From: Actinomadura harenae
GTDB taxonomy: Bacteria > Actinomycetota > Actinomycetes > Streptosporangiales > Streptosporangiaceae
Assembly: GCF_003696215.1 (NCBI RefSeq)
Contig: NZ_RFFG01000032.1
Location: forward strand, 1-64,000
Length of the DNA: 64,000 nucleotides
Reading direction: 5' to 3'
Shown here: in pieces, positions 29,005-37,576 of the stretch
How positions within the stretch are numbered: the first letter of the stretch is position 1
Layout of the letters: every line of letters starts with the position of its first letter
Notes under the pieces: generated by a model
What the model saw: the letters and a program-made list of their open reading frames with translations, nothing else
The model's database searches: none
What the model was told of the DNA's origin: nothing
Program-made: the position numbers and the translations under genes

Positions 29005-29928
29005 ATGGAGAACACGGCGATCCGGGTCAGGGAGCTGCGGCAGCGGTACGGGGAGTTCGAGGCCGTGGCCGGGGTGTCGTTCGAGGTGGCGCGGGGCGAG
29101 CTGTTCGCGCTGCTCGGGACGAACGGGGCGGGGAAGACGACGACGCTGGAGGCGGTCGAGGGGCACCGGGCGGCGCAGTCCGGGGAGGTCCGGGTGCTGG
29201 GCCGGGACCCGTACCGGGAGCGGCGGGCCGTCCGGCCGAGGCTCGGGATCATGCTCCAGGAGGGCGGGTTCTTCGCCGACCTCACGACCGCCGAGACGAT
29301 CGACCACTGGCGCGGCTTCGTCGAGGACCCGCGCCCCCGGGACGAGCTGCTCGACCTCGCGGGCCTGCGCGAACAGGCGGGGGTCCGGGCGCGGCAGCTG
29401 TCGGGCGGGCAGAAGCGCCGCCTCGACCTGGCGCTCGCCCTCACCGGGCGTCCCGAGGTCCTCTTCCTGGACGAGCCGACCACCGGCATGGACCCCGAGG
29501 CGCGGCACGCCACCCGACGGACGGTCGCCGAGCTCGTCCGGGACGGCCTGACGGTGCTGCTCACCACGCACTATCTGGAGGAGGCCGAGCAGCTCGCGGA
29601 CCGGCTGGCGATCATGCACCGGGGGCGGGTCGTGGCGTCCGGGACGGTCGCGGAGGTGGTCGGCGGGCACGGCGACCGGGTCCGGTTCCGCGTCCCGCCC
29701 GACGTGCCGGTCGCGGACCTGCCCGTCCTGCGGGGGGTCGCGGCCGGGATCGAGGTGGACGCCGGGCACGCCACGGCGACCTACACCCTCCCGCCGGACG
29801 ACCTCCAGCCCGGCGTGTACGGGCTGCTGCGCTGGGCGGACGAGCGGAGCCTCGCGCTGCCCGGCCTGCGCGTCGACAACGCGTCCCTGGAGGACGTCTT
29901 CCTCAGCACGGCGGGAGCGGAATCGTGA
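29005..29928 (+). CDS. ABC exporter ATPase (DrrA-like)
   Basis: Nucleotide-binding subunit of 307 residues. Walker A LGTNGAGKTTTLE, Q-loop MLQEGGFF, signature LSGGQKRRLDLA, Walker B LFLDEPTTGMDPE and the switch TTHYLEEAEQL are all intact. A C-terminal extension after about residue 220 is typical of daunorubicin-resistance (DrrA) type ATPases. The stop overlaps the permease GTG. It is followed by a NarL-type two-component system, a common arrangement in actinomycetes where the kinase senses a compound and induces the exporter. Confidence 0.92.
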   Translation: MENTAIRVRELRQRYGEFEAVAGVSFEVARGELFALLGTNGAGKTTTLEAVEGHRAAQSGEVRVLGRDPYRERRAVRPRLGIMLQEGGFFADLTTAETIDHWRGFVEDPRPRDELLDLAGLREQAGVRARQLSGGQKRRLDLALALTGRPEVLFLDEPTTGMDPEARHATRRTVAELVRDGLTVLLTTHYLEEAEQLADRLAIMHRGRVVASGTVAEVVGGHGDRVRFRVPPDVPVADLPVLRGVAAGIEVDAGHATATYTLPPDDLQPGVYGLLRWADERSLALPGLRVDNASLEDVFLSTAGAES

Positions 29929-30749
29929 TCGGCACCAGGGCGTTCCCCGTCCATCTCGACCGCGTCCTGCTCACCCGCGTCGCGCGTCTCGAGGCGCGGC
30001 TGCTGTGGCGCAACCGGACGGCGCTGTTCGTCGCGGCCGGCATGCCGCTGCTCTTCGTCGGGATGCTGGTCCCGATGCACGGCAAGCGGATCCAGGGCGT
30101 GGACGCGGCGCTCCTCCAGGGCACCGGCCACCTGGCGCTCTTCCTGCTGTTCGCGGTGTTCATGAACCTGGCGACGGTGTTCACCACCCGCCGCGAGGAC
30201 GGCACGCTCAAGCGGATGCGCGGCACGGCGCTCGGCGACGCCGAGATCCTCGGGGGGAGCGTCCTGACCGCGACCGTCCTGTACATGGCGCAGGTGGCGG
30301 TGCTCGCGGTGGTCCTGGTCGCGGCGTTCGGCGGCCGGGCGCCCGCCGACCCGGTCCTGACGCTCGCGGGGATCGCGGGCGGCGTCGTGGTGTTCGCGCT
30401 GCTCGCGTCCGTCGTCTCGGGGATCACCCCGACCACCGAGCTGACGCAGCTGACCGTCCTGCCGGTGATGTTCGCGTGCATGGCGGGCGCCGGGGTGATG
30501 TTCCCGCTGGGGGTGCTGCCGGAGGTCGTCCAGCAGTCGCTGCGGGCGCTGCCGCTGACGCCGGTCGTGGAGATCGTCCGCACCGGCTACTTCGGACGCG
30601 ACTTCACCGCGCACGGCGTCCCGCCCGCGGTCGGGGTCGGCGGCGGCTGGGTCGCGTGCCTGCCGTCCTTCGCGATCCTCGCCGCGTGGGCCGCCGTCGC
30701 GCGCCGCCTCGCCGCGCGGGCCTTCCGCTGGGACCCGCGCCGCTCCTAA
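29925..30749 (+). CDS. ABC-2 type exporter permease (DrrB-like)
   Basis: Membrane subunit of 274 residues with six hydrophobic segments (for example TALFVAAGMPLLFVGMLV, LALFLLFAVFMNLATVF, VAVLAVVLVAAFGG). It contains the ABC-2 landmarks TTRREDGTLKRMRGTAL before the third segment and LPLTPVVEIVRTG before the last. GTG at 29925 overlaps the ATPase stop (GTGA). It forms a heteromeric exporter with the preceding ATPase. The substrate is unknown; drug efflux or lipid-like export are both compatible. Confidence 0.9.
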   Translation: MIGTRAFPVHLDRVLLTRVARLEARLLWRNRTALFVAAGMPLLFVGMLVPMHGKRIQGVDAALLQGTGHLALFLLFAVFMNLATVFTTRREDGTLKRMRGTALGDAEILGGSVLTATVLYMAQVAVLAVVLVAAFGGRAPADPVLTLAGIAGGVVVFALLASVVSGITPTTELTQLTVLPVMFACMAGAGVMFPLGVLPEVVQQSLRALPLTPVVEIVRTGYFGRDFTAHGVPPAVGVGGGWVACLPSFAILAAWAAVARRLAARAFRWDPRRS

Positions 30750-30844
30750 TGGGAGCTGACCCCCACCGCTCCCGACCCCCGCCGCTCCCGACCCCCGCCG
30801 TTCCCGGCCCGCCACGGATCGCACCGGAAAGTAGGGTGCCGCAC

Positions 30845-32083
30845 ATGGACGCCACCACCTCCGCTGAGCTGGAGCGACGCGCCACGGCGCGGTCCGGCCG
30901 GTACCGCCGGGTCACCTACCGGTCGTTCCTGATCGCGGGCGCCGGGATCATCTCGCCGACGGTCGTGGGGCTGTTCCTCGGGCACCGGGAGGGGAGGCTG
31001 CCGCTCCTGCTGCTGCCGCCCGCCCTGGCGGGCCTCGGCGTCCTGTTCTGGTTCTACACGCGGATCATCGCCCGCGGCCTGGACGGCGGCGCGGACCGCC
31101 GGGACGTCGTGGCGGGCGGGATCGTCGCCGCGGCGCTGAGCCCGCTGATCGCCGCGCATCCGCTGGCCGTCATGATCCCGTACCTCTGGCTGTCGGCGGT
31201 CGCGCTGTCCCCGATGCGCGTCCGGACGATCGTCCTGCTGTGCCTCGGGACGTCGGCCGTCGAGGTGCTGGTCGCGGGCGTGGCGTGGGCGGTGGCCGAG
31301 GACCGGCCGGTCCGCTGGTGGACGGTGCCGCCGGTGTTCGCGGTCTTCGCGGCGACCGCCGGGGTCGTGGCGTTCATCAACCGCTACCAGCGCGGCATCT
31401 GGGACCTGCACCAGGAGACGCACGCCGTCCGGCAGGCGCTCGCGCGGGCCGCGGTGTCGGAGGAGCGGCAGCGGTTCTCGCGGGACCTGCACGACCTGCT
31501 CGGCCACAGCCTGTCGCTGATCGCGGTGAAGAGCGAGCTGGCGATGCGGATGGCCGAGGCGGACCCGGGGCGCGCCCGCGCCGAGATGGAGGACGTGCGG
31601 CGCGCGGCCCGGGACGCGTTGCGCGAGGTCCGCGCGGCGGTGCGCGGCTACCGGGCGATCGAGCTGGACGCCGAGCTCGCCGGGGTGCGGGCCGTGCTGG
31701 AGACGGCGGGCGTCCGGTGCGAGGCCGGGCCCGTGCCGGACGGGCTGCCGCCGGAGGTCCGGGCCGTCCTGGCCTGGGTGATCCGGGAGGGCGCGACGAA
31801 CGTGATCAAGCACAGCGACGCGCGCTCCTGCACGGTCGGGCTGAGCGGATACGGTGACACGGTGGTGCTCGAACTGACCAACGACGGCGTCCGCCGCGCC
31901 GCGGAGCACGCGACGCCGCCTTCGTCCGGGGCCGGGTCCGGGTCCGGGCTCGCGGGGCTGGGGGAGCGCGTCGCGATGCTCGGCGGCGAGCTGACGGCCG
32001 GGCCGCAGGGCCGCGACCGGTTCCTGCTCCGGGCCGTCCTCCCGCTGGACGGGGCGGCGCGCGTCCCGGAGCCGGCGGCGTGA
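30845..32083 (+). CDS. NarL/DesK-type sensor histidine kinase
   Basis: A 412-residue kinase with about five N-terminal membrane segments (FLIAGAGIISPTVVGLFLG onward). The HisKA_3 dimerisation motif is EERQRFSRDLHDLLGHSLSL, with the phospho-His in RDLHDLLGH. The HATPase is compact: REGATNVIKHSDARSCTV, then GSGLAGLGERVAMLGGELTAGP. ATG 30845 follows GTAGGG. It overlaps the response regulator gene by four bases. With five TM helices and no large extracytoplasmic domain, it belongs to the membrane-sensing type that often guards ABC exporters. Confidence 0.9.
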   Translation: MDATTSAELERRATARSGRYRRVTYRSFLIAGAGIISPTVVGLFLGHREGRLPLLLLPPALAGLGVLFWFYTRIIARGLDGGADRRDVVAGGIVAAALSPLIAAHPLAVMIPYLWLSAVALSPMRVRTIVLLCLGTSAVEVLVAGVAWAVAEDRPVRWWTVPPVFAVFAATAGVVAFINRYQRGIWDLHQETHAVRQALARAAVSEERQRFSRDLHDLLGHSLSLIAVKSELAMRMAEADPGRARAEMEDVRRAARDALREVRAAVRGYRAIELDAELAGVRAVLETAGVRCEAGPVPDGLPPEVRAVLAWVIREGATNVIKHSDARSCTVGLSGYGDTVVLELTNDGVRRAAEHATPPSSGAGSGSGLAGLGERVAMLGGELTAGPQGRDRFLLRAVLPLDGAARVPEPAA

Positions 32084-32685
32084 TCACGGTGCTGCTCGCG
32101 GACGACGAGCACCTCATCCGGGGTGCGGTCGCCGCGCTGCTCGGCCTGGAGGGCGACCTCGCGGTGGTCGCGGAGGTGGGCCGTGGGGACGAGGTCGCCG
32201 CCGCGGTCGCCGCCCACGACCCGGACGTGACGGTCCTCGACATCGACATGCCCGGCATGGACGGCCTGACCGTCGCCGAGCGGCTGGCCGAGGACGGCGC
32301 GCGCTGCGCGGTGTGCGTCCTGACCAGCTTCGCCCGCCCCGGGTACCTGCGCCGCGCCATGGCCGCCGGGGTGCGGGGCTTCGTCGCGAAGGACGCCCCG
32401 GCGGGCGAGCTGGCCGCCGCGATCCGCAAGGTCCACGGCGGCGGCCGCTACCTGGACGCCGAGCTCGCCGCGAGCGCGATGGCGGCCGGGGACAACCCGC
32501 TGACCGACCGCGAGCGCGAGATCCTCCGGCTGATCGGCGCGGGCACCGAGACCGCGCGCATCGCCGGGCTGCTGCACCTCGCCGAGGGCACCGTCCGCAA
32601 CTACCTGTCGACGGCGATGACCAAGCTGGGCGAGCCGAACCGCGTCGCCGCCGTCCGCGCCGCCCGCGAGATGGGCTGGATCTAG
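32080..32685 (+). CDS. NarL/LuxR-type response regulator
   Basis: Partner of the preceding kinase, 201 residues. The receiver begins ITVLLADDEHLIRGAVAALL with the phospho-Asp in VTVLDIDMPGMDGL and Lys in GFVAKDAPAGELA. The C-terminal LuxR HTH reads LTDREREILRLIGAGTETARIA with the recognition part AEGTVRNYLSTAMTKLG. It probably activates the upstream exporter operon. Its TAG stop shares the palindrome CTAG with the stop of the convergent esterase gene. Confidence 0.9.
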   Translation: MITVLLADDEHLIRGAVAALLGLEGDLAVVAEVGRGDEVAAAVAAHDPDVTVLDIDMPGMDGLTVAERLAEDGARCAVCVLTSFARPGYLRRAMAAGVRGFVAKDAPAGELAAAIRKVHGGGRYLDAELAASAMAAGDNPLTDREREILRLIGAGTETARIAGLLHLAEGTVRNYLSTAMTKLGEPNRVAAVRAAREMGWI

Positions 32686-34115
32686 CCGAGGCCGAGGGCG
32701 TCCATCCAGATGGGCAGGGACGGCGCGACCGGCGCCGGCCCATCGGTGATCTCGTCGTCCCAGACGCGCGCGATCCGGGTGGACGGCTCGTACCGGGCCC
32801 AGCCCGGGTCACCGGACGCGGCGAACGACGTCCACGCCTTCCGGACGGCGTCCGACAGCGCGTCGAACCCGTCCGGGACGGGTGTTCCGAGGTGCCGGGC
32901 GGCGAAGCGCGAGTCGGGGAGGCCGAACACGAACGGGACGTCGATGGAGTGCCGGTTGAGGCCCGCCGGGCTGCGCCAGGCGAAGTCGAACAGCCACGTC
33001 CGCCCGCCCGCCGCGGCGTGGGCCTCGGCGACGAGCGTGGTCGGCATCCGGAACATCGCGTCCGAGAGCAGCTCGACGGTCAGGTCGACGTCGCCGAGCC
33101 GCGGATACGCCTCCCGGTACCGCCTCGCACCGGCCGCGCCGACCTTCACCGCGCCGGACACCGTCTCGGGCGTGAGCTCCGGCGGCACCGGCGACGACAG
33201 GAACGCGCGCGCCTCCTCGTGGACGAACCCGCAGACCAGGTCGACGTCGGCGGCGTCCGCGATCCGCGACCAGGGCGGCCCGGTGACCAGGTCGCCGTCG
33301 ATGACCGGCGCGAACGCCGTGACGGGCCGCGTGACCGGGTCGACCGGCGCGTCCTGGACGGCGAGGACGGCCTCCGGGGGCAGCGTCGCGAACCCGTCCC
33401 ACGTCGGCTCGACCCCGGCCGCGTCCGCGATGGTCCGGGTGATCCCGGACGCCTCGCCGGGGGAGAGGTACCCGTCCGGGACGCTGTGCGCGATCGCGCG
33501 CCGGAACAGTCCGCGCGCCGCGGGCGCCCCGCTCAGCAGCACGATCGACGCCGCCCCCGCGGACTGCCCGAACACCGTGACCCGGTCCGGGTCGCCGCCG
33601 AACGCGGCGATGTCCCCCCGCACCCACTCCAGCGCGGCGATCTGGTCGCGCAGGCCCCGGTTGTCCGGGACGCCGGGCAGGTGGCCGAAGCCCTCGAACC
33701 CGGTCCGGTAGTCGAACGTCACGACGACCACGCCCGCCCGCGCGATCCGCGACGCGTCGTAGTGCGGCATCGGGCTCGCGCCGATCCGCCACGCGCCGCC
33801 GTAGAACCACACCATCACGGGCAGCCCGGACCCGCCCGCGTCGGGCGTCCAGACGTTGACGTTGAGGCAGTCGAGGCCGTCCCCGGGACGCCAGATCGGC
33901 GGCGCGGACGGCGCGGCCGCGAGCTGCGGCGGGGGAGTGCCGAACCGGGTCGCGTCGCGCACGCCGTCCCACGGCTCGGCGGGGACGGGCGGCCGGAACC
34001 GCCGTGCGCCGTCCGGCGCGGCCGCGTACGGGACGCCCCGGAAGATCGCCAGCCCGTCGGTCCCGGTTCCGCGCACCACACCCCGGTCGGTCCGCGCGAG
34101 CACGTTCTCGGTCAC
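32682..34115 (-). CDS. Type B carboxylesterase
   Basis: Serine hydrolase of the carboxylesterase/lipase family, about 477 residues, usual for this family. GTG 34115 was chosen because it gives the standard N-terminus (TDRGVVRGTGTDGLAIFRGVPYAAAP). The disulfide/substrate block LDCLNVNVWTPD, the oxyanion FYGGAW, and the nucleophile elbow FGQSAGAASI are present. The acid appears in FVHEEARAF and the His in GLNRHSIDVPFVFG. There is no signal peptide from this start, so it is probably cytoplasmic. Related enzymes include p-nitrobenzyl esterases; natural substrate unknown. Confidence 0.88.
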   Translation of the reverse strand: MTENVLARTDRGVVRGTGTDGLAIFRGVPYAAAPDGARRFRPPVPAEPWDGVRDATRFGTPPPQLAAAPSAPPIWRPGDGLDCLNVNVWTPDAGGSGLPVMVWFYGGAWRIGASPMPHYDASRIARAGVVVVTFDYRTGFEGFGHLPGVPDNRGLRDQIAALEWVRGDIAAFGGDPDRVTVFGQSAGAASIVLLSGAPAARGLFRRAIAHSVPDGYLSPGEASGITRTIADAAGVEPTWDGFATLPPEAVLAVQDAPVDPVTRPVTAFAPVIDGDLVTGPPWSRIADAADVDLVCGFVHEEARAFLSSPVPPELTPETVSGAVKVGAAGARRYREAYPRLGDVDLTVELLSDAMFRMPTTLVAEAHAAAGGRTWLFDFAWRSPAGLNRHSIDVPFVFGLPDSRFAARHLGTPVPDGFDALSDAVRKAWTSFAASGDPGWARYEPSTRIARVWDDEITDGPAPVAPSLPIWMDALGLG

Positions 34116-34270
34116 GTGTCCCGACGCTACCGGGCCCACCGCACACGGCGCGCACACACCGTGCACGCGCCGCGCACTGGCCGTTTCATGACACTTTCTC
34201 CCGATGCCACGGGCCCGGCGAAGATCACCGATACGCTGACCCGGTTTCCGCACCGGGAGGACGACACCAC

Positions 34271-35242
34271 ATGCCGCGCCGCACCGCGATCCTGGCCGCC
34301 ACCGGCACCCTGGCCCTGGCCGCCGCGCTCGCCCCGTCCACCCCGGCCGCCGCGACCCCGGCAGCGGCGTCCTCGGCAGCGGCGTCCCCGGCCGCGTTCC
34401 AGGCACAGGCGTCCCCCGCGGCGGCCGCCCTCCCGGCCGTCGGGCCGTGGCAGGCGACCGGATCGTCCCTGGTCAGCAGCCTGTTCCAGAACCAGGGCCT
34501 CGCGACGGTCCGCGCGTTCGGCGGCGACCACCTCTGGTACACCGGCAACGTCGTCGCGCCGGACGCGCAGCTCAAGGGCTGGAACCACGTCGGCGACCCG
34601 GACTACTCGCACGGCTACGTCGTGGAGCCGTACCAGTCGGGAGCGGCGTCCCCGACGTCCAAGATGTTCCGCGTGTACGACACCGCGAACGGGTTCCGGT
34701 CGTCCGACTTCGTGCACCGGCTGGCCCCGGGCGAGGCGATGAACAACTCGTTCGCCGCCGTCAGCCGGGACGGCCGGTGGCTCGTGTCCGGCGAGTGGGA
34801 GACCGAGGACCGGCTGCTCGTCACCCCGATGCCCATGGTCAACGAGGCCGCGACCGACCCGGCGAAGGACCTTCCCCTCACCGGGCGCGTCGTCCTCGAC
34901 AAGCCCGTCCGCGACGTCCAGGGCTGCGTCTTCACCACCGCGACCCGCCTGGTCTGCTCGTCGGACGACGGGAACGGCACGGTCGACGGCGTCGTCCGCC
35001 CGCTGCTCCAGGTCGACCTCGCCCACGCCCCGGACGGCCGGGACGTCGCGGGCCACGTGACCGCGCTCGGCCCGCTGCCCATGGAGAGCGCCTGCGAGCC
35101 GGACGCCCAGCACGCGTTCGAGGCCGAGGGGCTCGACTACGACGCGGCCACGGGCGTCCTGCGCGTCGAGGTCGTCCAGCCCGGCCTCTGCATCCCGCTG
35201 ACGACCGTGTGGGAGTTCAAGAGCCGTACCGTGGGGGCGTGA
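34271..35242 (+). CDS. Secreted protein of unknown function
   Basis: A 323-residue exported protein. GGAGG lies upstream of ATG 34271. The signal peptide (RRTAILAATGTLALAAALAPSTPAAA) is followed by an Ala/Pro-rich linker. The mature part has beta-rich blocks (VRAFGGDHLWYTGNV, DYSHGYVVEP, SRDGRWLVSGEWET) suggestive of a propeller-like or lectin-like fold. Two Cys pairs could form disulfides (GCVFTTATRLVCSS; ESACEP with GLCIP). I do not recognise a family. Its last bases overlap the next gene's GTG, so the two are probably co-expressed. Confidence 0.7.
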   Translation: MPRRTAILAATGTLALAAALAPSTPAAATPAAASSAAASPAAFQAQASPAAAALPAVGPWQATGSSLVSSLFQNQGLATVRAFGGDHLWYTGNVVAPDAQLKGWNHVGDPDYSHGYVVEPYQSGAASPTSKMFRVYDTANGFRSSDFVHRLAPGEAMNNSFAAVSRDGRWLVSGEWETEDRLLVTPMPMVNEAATDPAKDLPLTGRVVLDKPVRDVQGCVFTTATRLVCSSDDGNGTVDGVVRPLLQVDLAHAPDGRDVAGHVTALGPLPMESACEPDAQHAFEAEGLDYDAATGVLRVEVVQPGLCIPLTTVWEFKSRTVGA

Positions 35243-36219
35243 CCGACCAAAGCCCCGAAAATCCCCCGGAACCGAGGACGAGACTACGGAGGTGGTCGCG
35301 CCGGACGCTGCTCGTCCTGGTGACCCTCTGGGGCCTGGTGACGGCGGCGTCCATGGTGGTCGTCCTGTCGACGGAGACGCGCGCCGCGGTCCCCGCCGGG
35401 TTGTCGTACGTGCAGGCCGGGGACGTGCGGACGCGGTACCGGGAGTGGGGGAGCGGCGGGAGCCCGGTCGTCCTGGTGCACGGCGCGTTCGAGTCCGCGG
35501 ACGCCTGGACCCCGACGGCCGAGATCCTCGGACGCACCCACCGCGTCCTCGCGATCGACCTCACCGGCGACGGGTACAGCCAGCGCAGACCCCCGTACAA
35601 CGCCGCGCATCTGGCCGACCAGGTGAACGCCTTCATCGCGGCGATGCACCTGTCCAAGCCCGTGATCGTCGGGCATTCCAGCGGCGCGGCGGTCGTCGCG
35701 GAGGCGGCGCTGCGGCGTCCGGACGCGATCGGCGGCCTCCTGCTCCTCGACGGGGACGCCCTGCTCACCGGCGCCGGCCAGAAGAGCCCCCTCCCGTACC
35801 TGTTCATCGACCCCTACCGGACGGCCCTCCTGCGCCTGGGCGTCCGCTCCGACTGGCTCGTCCGCACCGCCTACGCGCGCGCGTGCGGGCCGCGCTGCCC
35901 GCGCCTGGACGCCCAGGGCGTCGACCAGTGGCGGCGTCCGTTCATGGTGCCGGGAGCGGAGAAGGCCGTCTGGGCGATGCTCCGCGAAGGCGTCGTCGGC
36001 ATCCCGACCTCGCGGCTCGAGCGGCTCCGCACCCTGAACATGCCGAAGTCCGTGGTCTTCGGCGCGGACGACTTCGTGTTCAGCAGGTCCACGCCCGCCG
36101 AGACCGCCGCCCGCATCGGCGCCCCGCCGCCCACGCTCATCCCGCGCGCCCAGCACATGGCCTTCGTGTCCGATCCCGGTGTCGTCGCGTCCACGATCGA
36201 CGCCCTGACCCGCCGCTGA
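35239..36219 (+). CDS. Membrane-anchored alpha/beta hydrolase
   Basis: A 326-residue alpha/beta hydrolase with an N-terminal membrane helix (RRTLLVLVTLWGLVTAASMVVVL, about residues 21-43), placing the catalytic domain outside. Features: the oxyanion strand PVVLVHGAFESADAW, nucleophile elbow VGHSSGAAV with catalytic Ser, a possible acid in VVFGADDFVF, and catalytic His in PRAQHMAF. The GTG start overlaps the secreted-protein gene by four bases. Substrate is unknown; the family includes esterases and epoxide hydrolases. Confidence 0.82.
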   Translation: MTDQSPENPPEPRTRLRRWSRRTLLVLVTLWGLVTAASMVVVLSTETRAAVPAGLSYVQAGDVRTRYREWGSGGSPVVLVHGAFESADAWTPTAEILGRTHRVLAIDLTGDGYSQRRPPYNAAHLADQVNAFIAAMHLSKPVIVGHSSGAAVVAEAALRRPDAIGGLLLLDGDALLTGAGQKSPLPYLFIDPYRTALLRLGVRSDWLVRTAYARACGPRCPRLDAQGVDQWRRPFMVPGAEKAVWAMLREGVVGIPTSRLERLRTLNMPKSVVFGADDFVFSRSTPAETAARIGAPPPTLIPRAQHMAFVSDPGVVASTIDALTRR

Positions 36220-36313
36220 ACGAGTCGCTGAACGGGTCGCCGGACGGGCATGGCCGCGGTCGGCCGCCGGTCCGGGACGTCCCGTCCCGGCGGCCGCCGG
36301 TTAGAGTTCCGGG

Positions 36314-37480
36314 ATGAGTGAGCCACTGGTCCGCCGGATGCGCGAGTTCGGCGAGACGATCTTCGCGGAGATGTCGGCGCTGGCGGTCCGGACCGGCGCG
36401 ATCAACCTCGGGCAGGGCTTCCCGGACGAGTCCGGCCCCGAGGCGATGCTCCGGCACGCCGCCGACGCGATCCTCGCCGGGGACAACCAGTACCCGCCGG
36501 GTCCGGGCGTCCCGGAACTGCGGGAGGCGGTCGCCGGGCAGCGCCGCGCCCGGTACGGGCTGGAGTACGACCCGGCGACCGAGGTGTTCGTGACCGTCGG
36601 CGCGACCGAGGGCATCGCCGCCGCGCTGCTCGGCCTGGCCGAGCCCGGCGACGAGGTGATCGTCTTCGAGCCGTACTACGACTCCTACGCGGCGATGATC
36701 GCGATGGCCGGCGCCGTCCGCCGGACGGTGACCCTCCGCCCCGACCAGGGCCGGTTCACCTTCGACCCGGACGAGCTGCGCGCCGCCGTCACCCCGCGCA
36801 CGAAGCTGATCATGGTGAACTCGCCGCACAACCCGACCGGGACGGTGTTCACCCGCGCCGAGCTGGAGGAGATCGCGGCGGTCTGCCGCGAGCACGACCT
36901 CGTCGCGATCACCGACGAGGTGTACGAGTACCTGACCTTCGACGACGTCGAGCACATCAGCCTCGCCACGCTCCCGGGCATGCGCGAGCGGACGGTCGTC
37001 ATCTCGTCCACCGGCAAGACGTTCTCGGTGACCGGGTGGAAGACCGGCTGGGTGTGCGCGCCCGCGCCGTTCGTGAACGCCGTCCGGACGGTCGCGCAGT
37101 TCGTCACGTTCACCGCCAGCGCGCCCTACCAGCGCGCGACCGCGTACGCGCTCCGCGAGGAGGGCGCGTGGGTGGAGAACCTGCGCAAGTCGCTCCAGTC
37201 CAAGCGGGACCGCCTGATCAGCGGTTTGGAGGCGGCCGGGTTCGCGACGCTGCGCCCGCAGGGCACCTACTTCGTGCAGGCCGACATCCGCCCGCTCGGC
37301 TTCGCGGACGGCCTGGAACTGGCCCGCGCGCTGCCCGAGCGCGCCGGAGTCGTCGCGATCCCGACGCAGGTGTTCTACGACCACGCGGAGGCCGGGGCGC
37401 ACTTCGTCCGGTTCGCGTTCTGCAAACGCGAGGACGTCATCGACGCCGCCGTCGAACGCCTCCACCGCCTCGCCCGCTGA
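36314..37480 (+). CDS. PLP-dependent class I/II aminotransferase (DapC/YbdL-like)
   Basis: A 388-residue aminotransferase. It has the subfamily opening INLGQGFPDESGPEAM, then VTVGATEGIAAALLGL, the PLP-Asn block NSPHNPTGTVF, ITDEVYEYLTFDD with the PLP-interacting Asp and Tyr, the Schiff-base Lys in STGKTFSVTGWKTGW, and the carboxylate-binding Arg in HFVRFAFCK. This pattern is shared by actinobacterial N-succinyldiaminopimelate aminotransferases (DapC) and methionine/kynurenine aminotransferases. Without neighbours from lysine synthesis the choice is open. Confidence 0.87.
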   Translation: MSEPLVRRMREFGETIFAEMSALAVRTGAINLGQGFPDESGPEAMLRHAADAILAGDNQYPPGPGVPELREAVAGQRRARYGLEYDPATEVFVTVGATEGIAAALLGLAEPGDEVIVFEPYYDSYAAMIAMAGAVRRTVTLRPDQGRFTFDPDELRAAVTPRTKLIMVNSPHNPTGTVFTRAELEEIAAVCREHDLVAITDEVYEYLTFDDVEHISLATLPGMRERTVVISSTGKTFSVTGWKTGWVCAPAPFVNAVRTVAQFVTFTASAPYQRATAYALREEGAWVENLRKSLQSKRDRLISGLEAAGFATLRPQGTYFVQADIRPLGFADGLELARALPERAGVVAIPTQVFYDHAEAGAHFVRFAFCKREDVIDAAVERLHRLAR

Positions 37481-37576
37481 CGCGCCGGCGCCGGGTCTCT
37501 TGATCTTCGATGGATGCGCATTTACGCTCGGGATGCTTGCGAAACGCTCACTATCGAGCATTCCTGTGAGGTGTCC

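Noticed and set aside
28881..29567. Minus-strand extension of the nitrilase gene across the ABC ATPase
   Set aside because: Antisense shadow of a well-conserved ATPase; the nitrilase N-terminus begins at 28880.
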